From NCBI GenBank assembly GCA_016699755.1, contig CP065009.1, positions 682,001 through 746,000 on the forward strand: DNA of 64,000 bases. The letters are read 5' to 3'. Origin of the DNA: Candidatus Peregrinibacteria bacterium. GTDB taxonomy: Bacteria > Patescibacteriota > Gracilibacteria > CAIRYL01 > GCA-016699755. Below are positions 36,001 through 43,597 of the stretch, piece after piece. The stretch's first letter is position 1, and each line of letters opens with the position of its first letter. The notes under the pieces were generated by a model, which saw nothing but the letters and a program-made list of their open reading frames with translations, had not been told where the DNA came from and did not search any database. A program made the position numbers and the translations under genes.

Positions 36001-39000
36001 AAGACGATCTTCTGTGTCATCCCAAAAGAAGTTACTGTTGTCTTCTGCTACAGCAGAGTTAGAGGTAAAGAGAACAGAGCCTGCGGTAAAAGAATTGGGA
36101 GTATCAGAGAGTGCGATAAAACTGGTAGAACCAACCGTTGTTGGATCTATCCAAGTAAATCCTCCTGTGGCGTTGTCAAAGGTGAGAAGATAGTTATCGT
36201 TTGCACTATTTGTTACTTTGAGATTTGCTTCATCAATAATATCATCGGCAATAACGTTACTCGTAATGCTTCCCGTAATATCTCCGTTAAGATCGGGAAG
36301 TCCCACGGTAGAACTCATCTCTACCCAGTTTGTTCCGTTACAGACATAAATAAGACTGTCTCCTTTATTGTAAGTCGCAAAGCTCTCATTTGTGCTGTTA
36401 CAAAGCAGTCCTCCCAAGTCATCATCTGGGGTTCCGCCATCCGGTCCATCGGCATCATCAACTGGTGCTTTCCATGTGAGTCCGTTGATGAGGTTGTCGA
36501 CGTAGGTTTTGGTAGCGGCATCACTTCCAGATGAAGGAGAAGCAAGGTTTGTGATGGCGTTTCCTCCAGCATCGGTACTTGTTCCGAGAATCTCACTGAG
36601 GGTTTGATCGTCGGTGTTATCGAGGTAGCTGCTCAAATCCACAGAATTTCCGTCTTCAATGGAAAGAGTGTTTCCAGTGAGATCGAGGGTTTGATCGTCG
36701 GTTCCTGTCGGAAGAGTCTCCCAAGTTGGTGCAGATCCATCTCCACCAGAAGTAAGTACTTGTCCACTTGTTCCGGGAACACTATTGATATTCAGTTCTC
36801 CGGTAAAGTTTATGTTTCCATTGACATCGAGTTTCTCTGTTGGTGAGGTGGTGCCGATTCCGACGTTGCCATTCCCGAGGATTGTCATTTTGGTTTGCAG
36901 GGGTTGAAGTGTATTTCCCGAGGAGAGGGTGGTGCCGGTTTTGAAAGAGATAGTACTTGCTCCTGTTCCTTTTCCTGCTCCAGAAGTGAGGACGAGTTCT
37001 CCGCCGGAGAGGTTTGGAGTACCACCACTACTCGAGAGTTCGTAGATGTCGCCACCATACTCAGCCGCATAGATATTTCCGCTGGAGTCGGCGGTCATGC
37101 CGGTCCAATATCTCGATGTTTGTCCGAGGGGGAGAAAGTCCCCCGTCCCTCCGGTTTGTTTGTAAATGTCTCCACTACTTACAGCCGCATAGACATTTCC
37201 GCTGGAGTCGGTGGTTATGCCGGTCCAATTTCTCGTTGTTTGTCCGAGGGGGAGAAAGTTTCCCGTCCCTCCGGTTTGTTTGTAGATGTCTCCATTACTT
37301 ACAGTCGCATAGACATTTCCGCTGGAGTCATTGGTCATGTCGGTCCACAGTCTCGATGTTTGTCCGAGGGGGAGAAAGTCCCCCGTCCCTCCGGTTTGTT
37401 TGTAGATGTCGCCATTCCACACAGCTGCATAGATATTTCCGTTGGAGTCGGCGGTCATGTTGCGCCACAGTCTCGATGTTTGCCCGAGGGGGAGAAAGTC
37501 TCCCGTCCCTCCGGTTTGTTTGTAGATATCGCCATTACTTACAGCCGCATAGATATTTCCGCTGGAGTCGGCGGTCATGTTGCGCCAATTTCTCGATGCT
37601 TGTCCGAGGGGGAGAAAGTCCCCCGTCCCTCCGGTTTGTTTGTAGATGTCGCCAGCATCTGTAGTTGCATAGACATTTCCGCTGGAGTCGGCGGTTATGC
37701 CATACCAAAGTCTCGTTGTTTGTCCGAGCGACACAAAATCGGTTGCCAAACCTGTTCCCGCATTTCCCGCCAAAAGAGAGAGTGCGTTCCCCGCCAAGTC
37801 CGCCACCTGACTCTCCACCCCTATCTCTTGATCTTGCGTATTTCCAAAAGCAAGCGCGTAGGTAGGAGAGGTGGTTCCGATACCAATATTTCCATCATCG
37901 GTAATGGTGAGTCGGTCATCTGTATTCCAAAATCGTAAATCTGCTGTGGTTTCATCTTGATATATTCCCCAGTGGTTTTCTGCTCCACTTTGTATATCTA
38001 TTTCTGAGTTGGTTCCCGTATCGGTTTTAATATGGAGTTTCGCATTTGGACTTGCTGTTCCAATCCCAAGACGATCTTCTGTGTCATCCCAAAAGAAGTT
38101 ACTGTTGTCTTCTGCTACAGCAGAGTTAGAGGTAAAGAGAACAGAGCCTGCGGTAAAAGAATTGGGAGTATCAGAGAGTGCGATAAAACTGGTAGAACCA
38201 ACCGTTGTTGGATCTATCCAAGTAAATCCTCCTGTGGCGTTGTCAAAGGTGAGAAGATAGTTATCGTTTGCACTATTTGTTACTTTGAGATTTGCTTCAT
38301 CAATAATATCATCGGCAATAACGTTACTCGTAATGCTTCCCGTAATATCTCCGTTAAGATCGGGAAGTCCCACGGTAGAACTCATCTCTACCCAGTTTGT
38401 TCCGTTACAGACATAAATAAGACTGTCTCCTTTATTGTAAGTCGCAAAGCTCTCATTTGTGCTGTTACAAAGCAGTCCTCCCAAGTCATCATCTGGGGTT
38501 CCGCCATCCGGTCCATCGGCATCATCAACTGGTGCTTTCCATGTGAGTCCGTTGATGAGGTTGTCGACGTAGGTTTTGGTAGCGGCATCACTTCCAGATG
38601 AAGGAGAAGCAAGGTTTGTGATGGCGTTTCCTCCAGCATCGGTACTTGTTCCGAGAATCTCACTGAGGGTTTGATCGTCGGTGTTATCGAGGTAGCTTGA
38701 GAGATCGACAGTTGTTCCGTCTCCTGTGAGAGAGAGGGTATTTCCTGAGAGATCGAGGTCTTGCGAGTCGGTGTTATCGAGGTAGCTGCTCAAATCCACA
38801 GAATTTCCGTCTTCAATGGAAAGAGTGTTTCCAGTGAGATCGAGGGTTTGATCGTCGGTTCCTGTCGGAAGAGTCTCCCAAGTTGGTGCAGATCCATCTC
38901 CACCAGAAGTAAGTACTTGTCCACTTGTTCCGGGAACACTATTGATATTCAGTTCTCCGGTAAAGTTTATGTTTCCATTGACATCGAGTTTCTCTGTTGG

Positions 39001-40362
39001 TGAGGTGGTTCCGATTCCGACGTTGCCAGAAGAATTAATAGTGGCTCTTACTATATCATTCGTAATAAATTGGATAGGTGAGTAGCTATCTTCAGTTCCC
39101 AAAAGAAAAGCATTGGCGATAGTGTCTGTTGATTGTGTTCCTGCATTTCCTTCAAGAGCAATGAATCCATCCGTTCCCCCTCCATCTTGAGTAAGAGTTA
39201 TTTGGGGATTATCGCCTTCTGATATATTATCACTATCTGCTTCCAATAAAATACCAACATCTGCCGTATTGGATATATGGAACGTATCTTGTGGGGAAGT
39301 AATACCCAGACCCATTTTTTTGTCTGCTGTGAGAACGAAGGTATTTTGCGTATCATCTCCACTATTACCAATGTAAAAAATATCAGGATCTGAATCAGCT
39401 CCTAGATCCCACGTTCTCACGGGGTTTTGTAAATAGATTTGAGCGGCAGAATTTGCTGTTGTTTCTTGAATATGGATTTCTGGTCTAGATCCACTAGAAT
39501 ATATATGTAATAGTGAATCTGGACTACTCGTCCCCACCCCCACCTTCCCATCATTCAACACCGTCAGTGCATTCGTCCCCCCATTATTCCCAACATTGAC
39601 TTGCAACGCCGCCGCCGTACTCGTTCCATTGGCACTCGTTCCCTGCAAGACCAGTTTATCAGTGACGCCGGTTCCACCGGTAAGAGATTGTCCTCCGCTT
39701 CTTCCTGCAAGAAGAGCATATTGCGTATGGTCATCATCCGTCAAACCCGTAAGTGCGCCATGATCGACAACGCCTGTTGAAACATCTCCCCAAGAGGCAT
39801 TACTTCCATCGGTGGTGAGATATTTTCCGCTGTTTCCCGTTTGCGTTGGCAAGAGATCATCAATTGCTGGCGCATTGGTAAGATCAGCATAATCTCCACT
39901 GGTTGCCACTGTTGCGAGATCTGCTGTATTTGCCTTGAGACCAAGCGCATTTTGCAAATCGGTTTGATCGGCAAGCGTTCCGGTAATGCTTCCCCAAACA
40001 GCGGTTGTTCCATTTTCCACCAAATCTCCAATGGTATAACACGTGAGACCTGTTTCATTACAATACTCAGTTGCTCCAACCTTTCCCTCAACATCAAGCC
40101 TCAGCCCACTGCTTGGAACTATGGTTCCAATTCCCACATCTCCAGCGCTATTCCAAATACCTGTTCCGGGAAATGAAATATTTCCCGTAAAAGCTGGATT
40201 ATTCAATGGTGCCGACAAATTATCGGTAACGTTAAAGTTAACGCCAGAAGCTCCCGCTTGTCCCAAGAAAATGAGAAAAGCAAGAGAAGATGCGGCAAAG
40301 CGTTGTATCCATTTCATAGCCGGAGAAGAAAGAAGGAAATTTGTTTTTGTTGTTTTTTTCAT
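32515..40362 (-). CDS. Giant secreted surface protein A, tail-fibre modules with nested beta-propellers
   Basis: 2615 aa. A signal peptide lies near residues 17-40 (LAFLIFLGQAGAS). The chain is a mosaic of phage-tail-fibre-type modules: VGIGTTSPTEKLDVNGNI, DHGALTGLTDDDHTQYALL and KTYVDNLINGLTWKAPVDD. Residues about 872-1112 hold six, and about 2087-2286 five, 40-residue propeller blades (consensus DFLPLGQTSR-x-W-xx-MTADSSGN, then YAxxxxGDIYKQTGGTG). Residues about 1654-1921 hold five different repeats of the DVSTASYDSSF / AFNTDGTKMFV type. The C-terminus is a tandem pair of ~80-aa domains (FRFSRTNVAYNASDAAKDA). There is no LPXTG, S-layer or S74 chaperone domain. Probably an adhesin; function is inferred. 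Confidence 0.88.
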   Translation of the reverse strand: MKKTTKTNFLLSSPAMKWIQRFAASSLAFLIFLGQAGASGVNFNVTDNLSAPLNNPAFTGNISFPGTGIWNSAGDVGIGTIVPSSGLRLDVEGKVGATEYCNETGLTCYTIGDLVENGTTAVWGSITGTLADQTDLQNALGLKANTADLATVATSGDYADLTNAPAIDDLLPTQTGNSGKYLTTDGSNASWGDVSTGVVDHGALTGLTDDDHTQYALLAGRSGGQSLTGGTGVTDKLVLQGTSANGTSTAAALQVNVGNNGGTNALTVLNDGKVGVGTSSPDSLLHIYSSGSRPEIHIQETTANSAAQIYLQNPVRTWDLGADSDPDIFYIGNSGDDTQNTFVLTADKKMGLGITSPQDTFHISNTADVGILLEADSDNISEGDNPQITLTQDGGGTDGFIALEGNAGTQSTDTIANAFLLGTEDSYSPIQFITNDIVRATINSSGNVGIGTTSPTEKLDVNGNINFTGELNINSVPGTSGQVLTSGGDGSAPTWETLPTGTDDQTLDLTGNTLSIEDGNSVDLSSYLDNTDSQDLDLSGNTLSLTGDGTTVDLSSYLDNTDDQTLSEILGTSTDAGGNAITNLASPSSGSDAATKTYVDNLINGLTWKAPVDDADGPDGGTPDDDLGGLLCNSTNESFATYNKGDSLIYVCNGTNWVEMSSTVGLPDLNGDITGSITSNVIADDIIDEANLKVTNSANDNYLLTFDNATGGFTWIDPTTVGSTSFIALSDTPNSFTAGSVLFTSNSAVAEDNSNFFWDDTEDRLGIGTASPNAKLHIKTDTGTNSEIDIQSGAENHWGIYQDETTADLRFWNTDDRLTITDDGNIGIGTTSPTYALAFGNTQDQEIGVESQVADLAGNALSLLAGNAGTGLATDFVSLGQTTRLWYGITADSSGNVYATTDAGDIYKQTGGTGDFLPLGQASRNWRNMTADSSGNIYAAVSNGDIYKQTGGTGDFLPLGQTSRLWRNMTADSNGNIYAAVWNGDIYKQTGGTGDFLPLGQTSRLWTDMTNDSSGNVYATVSNGDIYKQTGGTGNFLPLGQTTRNWTGITTDSSGNVYAAVSSGDIYKQTGGTGDFLPLGQTSRYWTGMTADSSGNIYAAEYGGDIYELSSSGGTPNLSGGELVLTSGAGKGTGASTISFKTGTTLSSGNTLQPLQTKMTILGNGNVGIGTTSPTEKLDVNGNINFTGELNINSVPGTSGQVLTSGGDGSAPTWETLPTGTDDQTLDLTGNTLSIEDGNSVDLSSYLDNTDDQTLSEILGTSTDAGGNAITNLASPSSGSDAATKTYVDNLINGLTWKAPVDDADGPDGGTPDDDLGGLLCNSTNESFATYNKGDSLIYVCNGTNWVEMSSTVGLPDLNGDITGSITSNVIADDIIDEANLKVTNSANDNYLLTFDNATGGFTWIDPTTVGSTSFIALSDTPNSFTAGSVLFTSNSAVAEDNSNFFWDDTEDRLGIGTASPNAKLHIKTDTGTNSEIDIQSGAENHWGIYQDETTADLRFWNTDDRLTITDDGNIGIGTTSPDSGTGGQLKLDTEGNIGATKYCDENGDNCYTTSELSDTLSQLSCADGQTAKWNDTNAAWECADGSALSHQFTTTETWNAPFSGSTITPILVDATNLTTGRLRVMVDGVLKAIVPHGAKEYRVLQPSSNLSVVAEDYAYDVSTASYDSSFDISSQSQGASDIAFNTDGTKMFVLDNNNTSIIFEYHLSTGFDVSTASYDSSFDISAQSQNATNIAFNTDGTKMFVLGNDNNIGIIAEYHLSTGFDVSTASYDSNFDPYSNVNFFALGFIGLAFNTDGTKMFVMALANPYTLQGSIVEYHLSTGFDVSTASYDSIGAPLNLYDYYANIVFSPDGGKLFLSSGFIGVYNLSTGFDVSTLSQASDSITGEQPMGPFAFNADGTKMLVLDVPGSAVSEYNLDGAFFGTAYASVGPGGSTSAEGTDNLGNHTATQNIKLNENWLSNDGDNEGIAITNGGNVGIGTTSPTAVLHLKAGTATASTAPLKFTSGTLLTTPEAGAVEYFSNQFYLRGSDGLSVAGNVGIGTATPTYALAFGNTQDQEIGVESQVADLAGNALSLLAGNAGIGSAASTNFVSLGQTSRTWWGITADSSGNVYATTDGGDIYKQTGGTGDFLPLGQTSRHWTGMTADSSGNIYAAEYGGDIYKQTGGTGDFLPLGQTSRNWYGITADSSGNVYATIEYGDIYKQTGGTGDFLPLGQTSRSWDGITADSSGNIYATEILGDIYKQTGGTGDFLPLGQTSRNWYSMTADSSGNIYAAVNSDNIYEFFATSGGAPNLSGGELVLSSGAGKGTGASTISFKTGTTISSGSTLQSLQTKMTILGNGNVGIGTISPIEKLDVSGNINVSTGNNYLINGSQISSVNLSNDTNLTKNDDTDISGNSWVLDEDDFASDSATKVPTQQSIREYVDDIDFRFSRTNVAYNASDAAKDAVCVSDFGSNYQAARILDVMLQDIALIDTSTFDKIAFNVYGDSTQSFAPYSIFLGLGVLGGDYPIGCIVKSNDFRFSRTNVAYNASDAAKDAVCVGDFGSNYQAARILDLSLQNPAVLYDLNTDIEVPVFFNVYGNSSESISILPYAYHGGYFFDDENKGTYPLACILK
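33505..34100 (-). repeat. Propeller array of 5 blades (120-bp units) in surface protein A
   Basis: Five direct 120-bp units, each one blade. The framework is nearly invariant; changes cluster at the residues flanking the Trp after SR (TWWG, HWTG, NWYG, SWDG, NWYS) and at the four residues after YA (TTDG, AEYG, TIEY, TEIL, AVNS). Confidence 0.9.
34600..35400 (-). repeat. Second propeller type: DVSTASYDSSF repeats
   Basis: Five ~53-aa repeats with FDVSTASYDSSFDIS, IAFNTDGTKMFVL and EYHLSTG. The same motif set is familiar from phage and marine-bacterial structural proteins; each unit resembles a WD/YVTN-type blade. The repeats diverge from the first to the last. Confidence 0.85.
35821..36870 (-). 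repeat. 1.05-kb near-identical repeat, copy 1 (in protein A)
   Basis: Matches 40841-41890 almost base for base and 37888-39027 apart from a 90-bp insertion there. It encodes one complete tail-fibre module ending DDGNIGIG at its downstream end. Confidence 0.95.
37025..37745 (-). repeat. Propeller array of 6 blades in surface protein A
   Basis: Six 120-bp units between SLLAGNAGTG and LSGGELVLTSG, two halves of one tail-fibre module that the propeller splits. Variable words include AVSNG, AVWNG, TVSNG and AEYGG, several of which recur in other arrays. Confidence 0.9.
37888..39027 (-). repeat. 1.05-kb near-identical repeat, copy 2 (in protein A, with 90-bp extra unit)
   Basis: Identical to copies 1 and 3 over its length except for one additional 90-bp DLSGNTLSLTGDGTTVDLSS-type unit at about 38697-38787. 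Confidence 0.93.
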
Positions 40363-40400
40363 GGGAGGGTGGGTTTTATATTTTATATTTTCATTTTTTT

Positions 40401-40460
40401 GTCATTGCGGAGGTGATCCGCAATCTTTTGAGATCCTGAATCAAGTTCAGGATGACAGAG
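40401..40460. repeat. Dispersed palindromic repeat, copy 2
   Basis: GTCATTGCGGAGGTGATCCGCAATCT followed by GAGATCCTGAATCAAGTTCAGGATGAC. It lies in the 139-bp gap between the two giant genes; same family as 21201-21272. Confidence 0.8.
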
Positions 40461-40501
40461 GCTGGGATCATTGCCGAGTTTGTGCAGAAGAGAAGTCATG
40501 T

Positions 40502-43500
40502 TTAGAAAGAGAACCAGTTTGTTCCGTTTGAGTACAAACGAAGCACACCGTAATTTGCAGAAATCACAATAGAAGTAGCCCCATCCATGGTTCCTCCGCC
40601 TTCAACAACAACGGTAATATTATTGGTGGCGGCACCTCCCGATTCGTCTTTAATAATCATTATTCGTCCAGAAGTGGCATCGGCGTTTGAAAGCGTAATG
40701 GTTCGTGGAGCGGCGGTATCGGTAACACCGATGATGGTCTCTCCCGAGCTACTCGTGCTTGCTGTTACCTCGGAACGAAGCACCGCAAAACTTCCATTAA
40801 TCTGAAGGGTGGAAGTTGGATTTACAATTCCAATCCCCACATTTCCATCATCGGTAATGGTGAGTCGGTCATCTGTATTCCAAAATCGTAAATCTGCTGT
40901 GGTTTCATCTTGATATATTCCCCAGTGGTTTTCTGCTCCACTTTGTATATCTATTTCTGAGTTGGTTCCCGTATCGGTTTTAATATGGAGTTTCGCATTT
41001 GGACTTGCTGTTCCAATCCCAAGACGATCTTCTGTGTCATCCCAAAAGAAGTTACTGTTGTCTTCTGCTACAGCAGAGTTAGAGGTAAAGAGAACAGAGC
41101 CTGCGGTAAAAGAATTGGGAGTATCAGAGAGTGCGATAAAACTGGTAGAACCAACCGTTGTTGGATCTATCCAAGTAAATCCTCCTGTGGCGTTGTCAAA
41201 GGTGAGAAGATAGTTATCGTTTGCACTATTTGTTACTTTGAGATTTGCTTCATCAATAATATCATCGGCAATAACGTTACTCGTAATGCTTCCCGTAATA
41301 TCTCCGTTAAGATCGGGAAGTCCCACGGTAGAACTCATCTCTACCCAGTTTGTTCCGTTACAGACATAAATAAGACTGTCTCCTTTATTGTAAGTCGCAA
41401 AGCTCTCATTTGTGCTGTTACAAAGCAGTCCTCCCAAGTCATCATCTGGGGTTCCGCCATCCGGTCCATCGGCATCATCAACTGGTGCTTTCCATGTGAG
41501 TCCGTTGATGAGGTTGTCGACGTAGGTTTTGGTAGCGGCATCACTTCCAGATGAAGGAGAAGCAAGGTTTGTGATGGCGTTTCCTCCAGCATCGGTACTT
41601 GTTCCGAGAATCTCACTGAGGGTTTGATCGTCGGTGTTATCGAGGTAGCTGCTCAAATCCACAGAATTTCCGTCTTCAATGGAAAGAGTGTTTCCAGTGA
41701 GATCGAGGGTTTGATCGTCGGTTCCTGTCGGAAGAGTCTCCCAAGTTGGTGCAGATCCATCTCCACCAGAAGTAAGTACTTGTCCACTTGTTCCGGGAAC
41801 ACTATTGATATTCAGTTCTCCGGTAAAGTTTATGTTTCCATTGACATCGAGTTTCTCTGTTGGTGAGGTGGTTCCGATTCCGACGTTGCCGCTCGAATCA
41901 ATACGCATACGTTCTTGTCGACTGGTATTCCCTATCGAAGTTGTTTCCAAAGTAATGTAAGAACCTTGTGCAGACGAGGTAAAATTCTGTGCTGCAACTC
42001 CCTGAATAGCCACAACATTTCCACTATAGGTGCCGCCATTGGTATAACCTTTGAAATAGAGTCCTCCCAATCTATCACCGGTATTGACTTGGGCTTTTGA
42101 ACCTAAGGAACCACGAGATTTCAAGAATGAGAGGTTTGCTCCAGTGTTGTCATTTGAAGCTATTTCTAAAATCCCATTAGGTTCAAGAGAATTGGGAGTA
42201 GAAACGTGAAATTTTGCTTCTGGAGAGGTGGTGCCGATTCCGACTTTTCCTCCATTTGGAGCGAGTTGTATTTTATCATCCTCAAAAACTGCCATTTTTA
42301 CTTCACCTGCGGAACCAACTGTTGAAGTATTAGCACCAATAGTAACCGTTCCATCTGGACCGCGACTCGAAAGAGCAACTTCATTAGAACCAGGAAAGTG
42401 CATTGCATATCGTGGATTTCCTTCGGTATCGGTATATGAGATACCTTCTTCTCCACCTCCGTTTGTTCCAGAAAAACGAATAATGTTTCCTGCTCCACTA
42501 AAGTTCATGTTTCCATTGACATCGAGTTTATCTGTTGGTGAGGCGGTGCCGATACCAATATTGCCACCATTTGGAGCGAGTTGTATTTTATCATCTTCAA
42601 AAACTGCCATTTTTACTTCACCTGCGGAACCAACTGTTGAAGTATTGGCAGCAATAGTAACCGTTCCATCTGGACCGCGACTCGAAAGAGCAACTTCATT
42701 AGAACCAGGAAAGTGCATTGCATATCGTGGATTTCCTTCGGTATCGGTATATGAGATACCTTCTTCTCCACCTCCGTTTGTTCCAGAAAAACGAATAATG
42801 TTTCCTGCTCCACTAAAGTTCATGTTTCCATTGACATCGAGTTTATCTGTTGGAAAGGTGTTGCCGATGCCGACATTCCCACTATTCAACACCGTCAGTG
42901 CATTCGTCCCCCCATTATTCCCGACATTCACTTCTAATGCTTTCGCCGTACTCGTTCCATTGGCACTCGTTCCCTGCAAGACCAGTTTATCTGTAACGCC
43001 GGTTCCACCGGTAAGAGATTGTCCTCCGCTTCTTCCTGCAAGAAGGGCATATTGCGTATGGTCATCGTCTGTGAGTCCTGTAAGAGCTCCGTGATCGGTT
43101 GTTCCAACTGTACTGGCATCTACCCAAGTTGGTGCAGATCCATCTCCACCAGAAGTAAGTACTTGTCCACTTGTTCCGGGAACACTATTGATATTCAGTT
43201 CTCCGGTAAAATTGATGTTTCCATTGACATCGAGTTTCTCTGTTGGTGAGGTGGTGCCGATTCCGACTTTGCCACTCTCTGATATTCTGACCCTTTCCGT
43301 TCCATTCGTCCCGAAAAGAATTGGATGGTTAGTTGAAACCCTAAAATATAAATCTGGTGTTCCACTATTGAATAAACCACTTCCGTCTGCAAAGAACTCA
43401 CCCACTATTGCTCTGTTGCCAGCAGTTATTTCGTATGAAGCAAAAGAAGCATCACTTGGTCCCGTTGAAACGTGCGTATTAGCGACACTAATTGTAGGTA

Positions 43501-43597
43501 ATACATCTAGAGTGGTAGCGGCTGTATTTTTGACGACTGCCAACTGTCTAGTTGGCGAAGTCGTCCCGATGCCGACTTTGCCGTAAAATATTGCATT
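40502..43597 (-). CDS. Giant surface protein B, C-terminal part after a frameshift
   Basis: About 1030 codons with no start of their own. The frame opens inside the previous gene: reading one base over from 43598 gives GNAIFYGKVGIGTTSPTRQLAV, the expected continuation of surface protein B. It holds several tail-fibre modules, two almost identical ~105-aa units (NFSGAGNIIRFSGTNGGGEE), one 1.05-kb repeat copy (40841-41890), and a C-terminal domain ending GVLRLYSNGTNWFSF, a common end of such fibres. Best read as the last quarter of one ~4090-aa protein with the next entry. Confidence 0.85.
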   Translation of the reverse strand, partial: NAIFYGKVGIGTTSPTRQLAVVKNTAATTLDVLPTISVANTHVSTGPSDASFASYEITAGNRAIVGEFFADGSGLFNSGTPDLYFRVSTNHPILFGTNGTERVRISESGKVGIGTTSPTEKLDVNGNINFTGELNINSVPGTSGQVLTSGGDGSAPTWVDASTVGTTDHGALTGLTDDDHTQYALLAGRSGGQSLTGGTGVTDKLVLQGTSANGTSTAKALEVNVGNNGGTNALTVLNSGNVGIGNTFPTDKLDVNGNMNFSGAGNIIRFSGTNGGGEEGISYTDTEGNPRYAMHFPGSNEVALSSRGPDGTVTIAANTSTVGSAGEVKMAVFEDDKIQLAPNGGNIGIGTASPTDKLDVNGNMNFSGAGNIIRFSGTNGGGEEGISYTDTEGNPRYAMHFPGSNEVALSSRGPDGTVTIGANTSTVGSAGEVKMAVFEDDKIQLAPNGGKVGIGTTSPEAKFHVSTPNSLEPNGILEIASNDNTGANLSFLKSRGSLGSKAQVNTGDRLGGLYFKGYTNGGTYSGNVVAIQGVAAQNFTSSAQGSYITLETTSIGNTSRQERMRIDSSGNVGIGTTSPTEKLDVNGNINFTGELNINSVPGTSGQVLTSGGDGSAPTWETLPTGTDDQTLDLTGNTLSIEDGNSVDLSSYLDNTDDQTLSEILGTSTDAGGNAITNLASPSSGSDAATKTYVDNLINGLTWKAPVDDADGPDGGTPDDDLGGLLCNSTNESFATYNKGDSLIYVCNGTNWVEMSSTVGLPDLNGDITGSITSNVIADDIIDEANLKVTNSANDNYLLTFDNATGGFTWIDPTTVGSTSFIALSDTPNSFTAGSVLFTSNSAVAEDNSNFFWDDTEDRLGIGTASPNAKLHIKTDTGTNSEIDIQSGAENHWGIYQDETTADLRFWNTDDRLTITDDGNVGIGIVNPTSTLQINGSFAVLRSEVTASTSSSGETIIGVTDTAAPRTITLSNADATSGRIMIIKDESGGAATNNITVVVEGGGTMDGATSIVISANYGVLRLYSNGTNWFSF
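40841..41890 (-). repeat. 1.05-kb near-identical repeat, copy 3 (in protein B)
   Basis: Nearly identical to copy 1 in the neighbouring gene, which shows recent exchange or duplication between the two giant genes. Confidence 0.95.
42228..42860 (-). repeat. Tandem ~315-bp duplication in protein B
   Basis: Two direct copies of about 315 bp (from 42228 and from 42543) encode the same module with FPGSNEVALSSRGPDGTVTI; one differs by TIAANTS versus TIGANTS. Confidence 0.9.
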
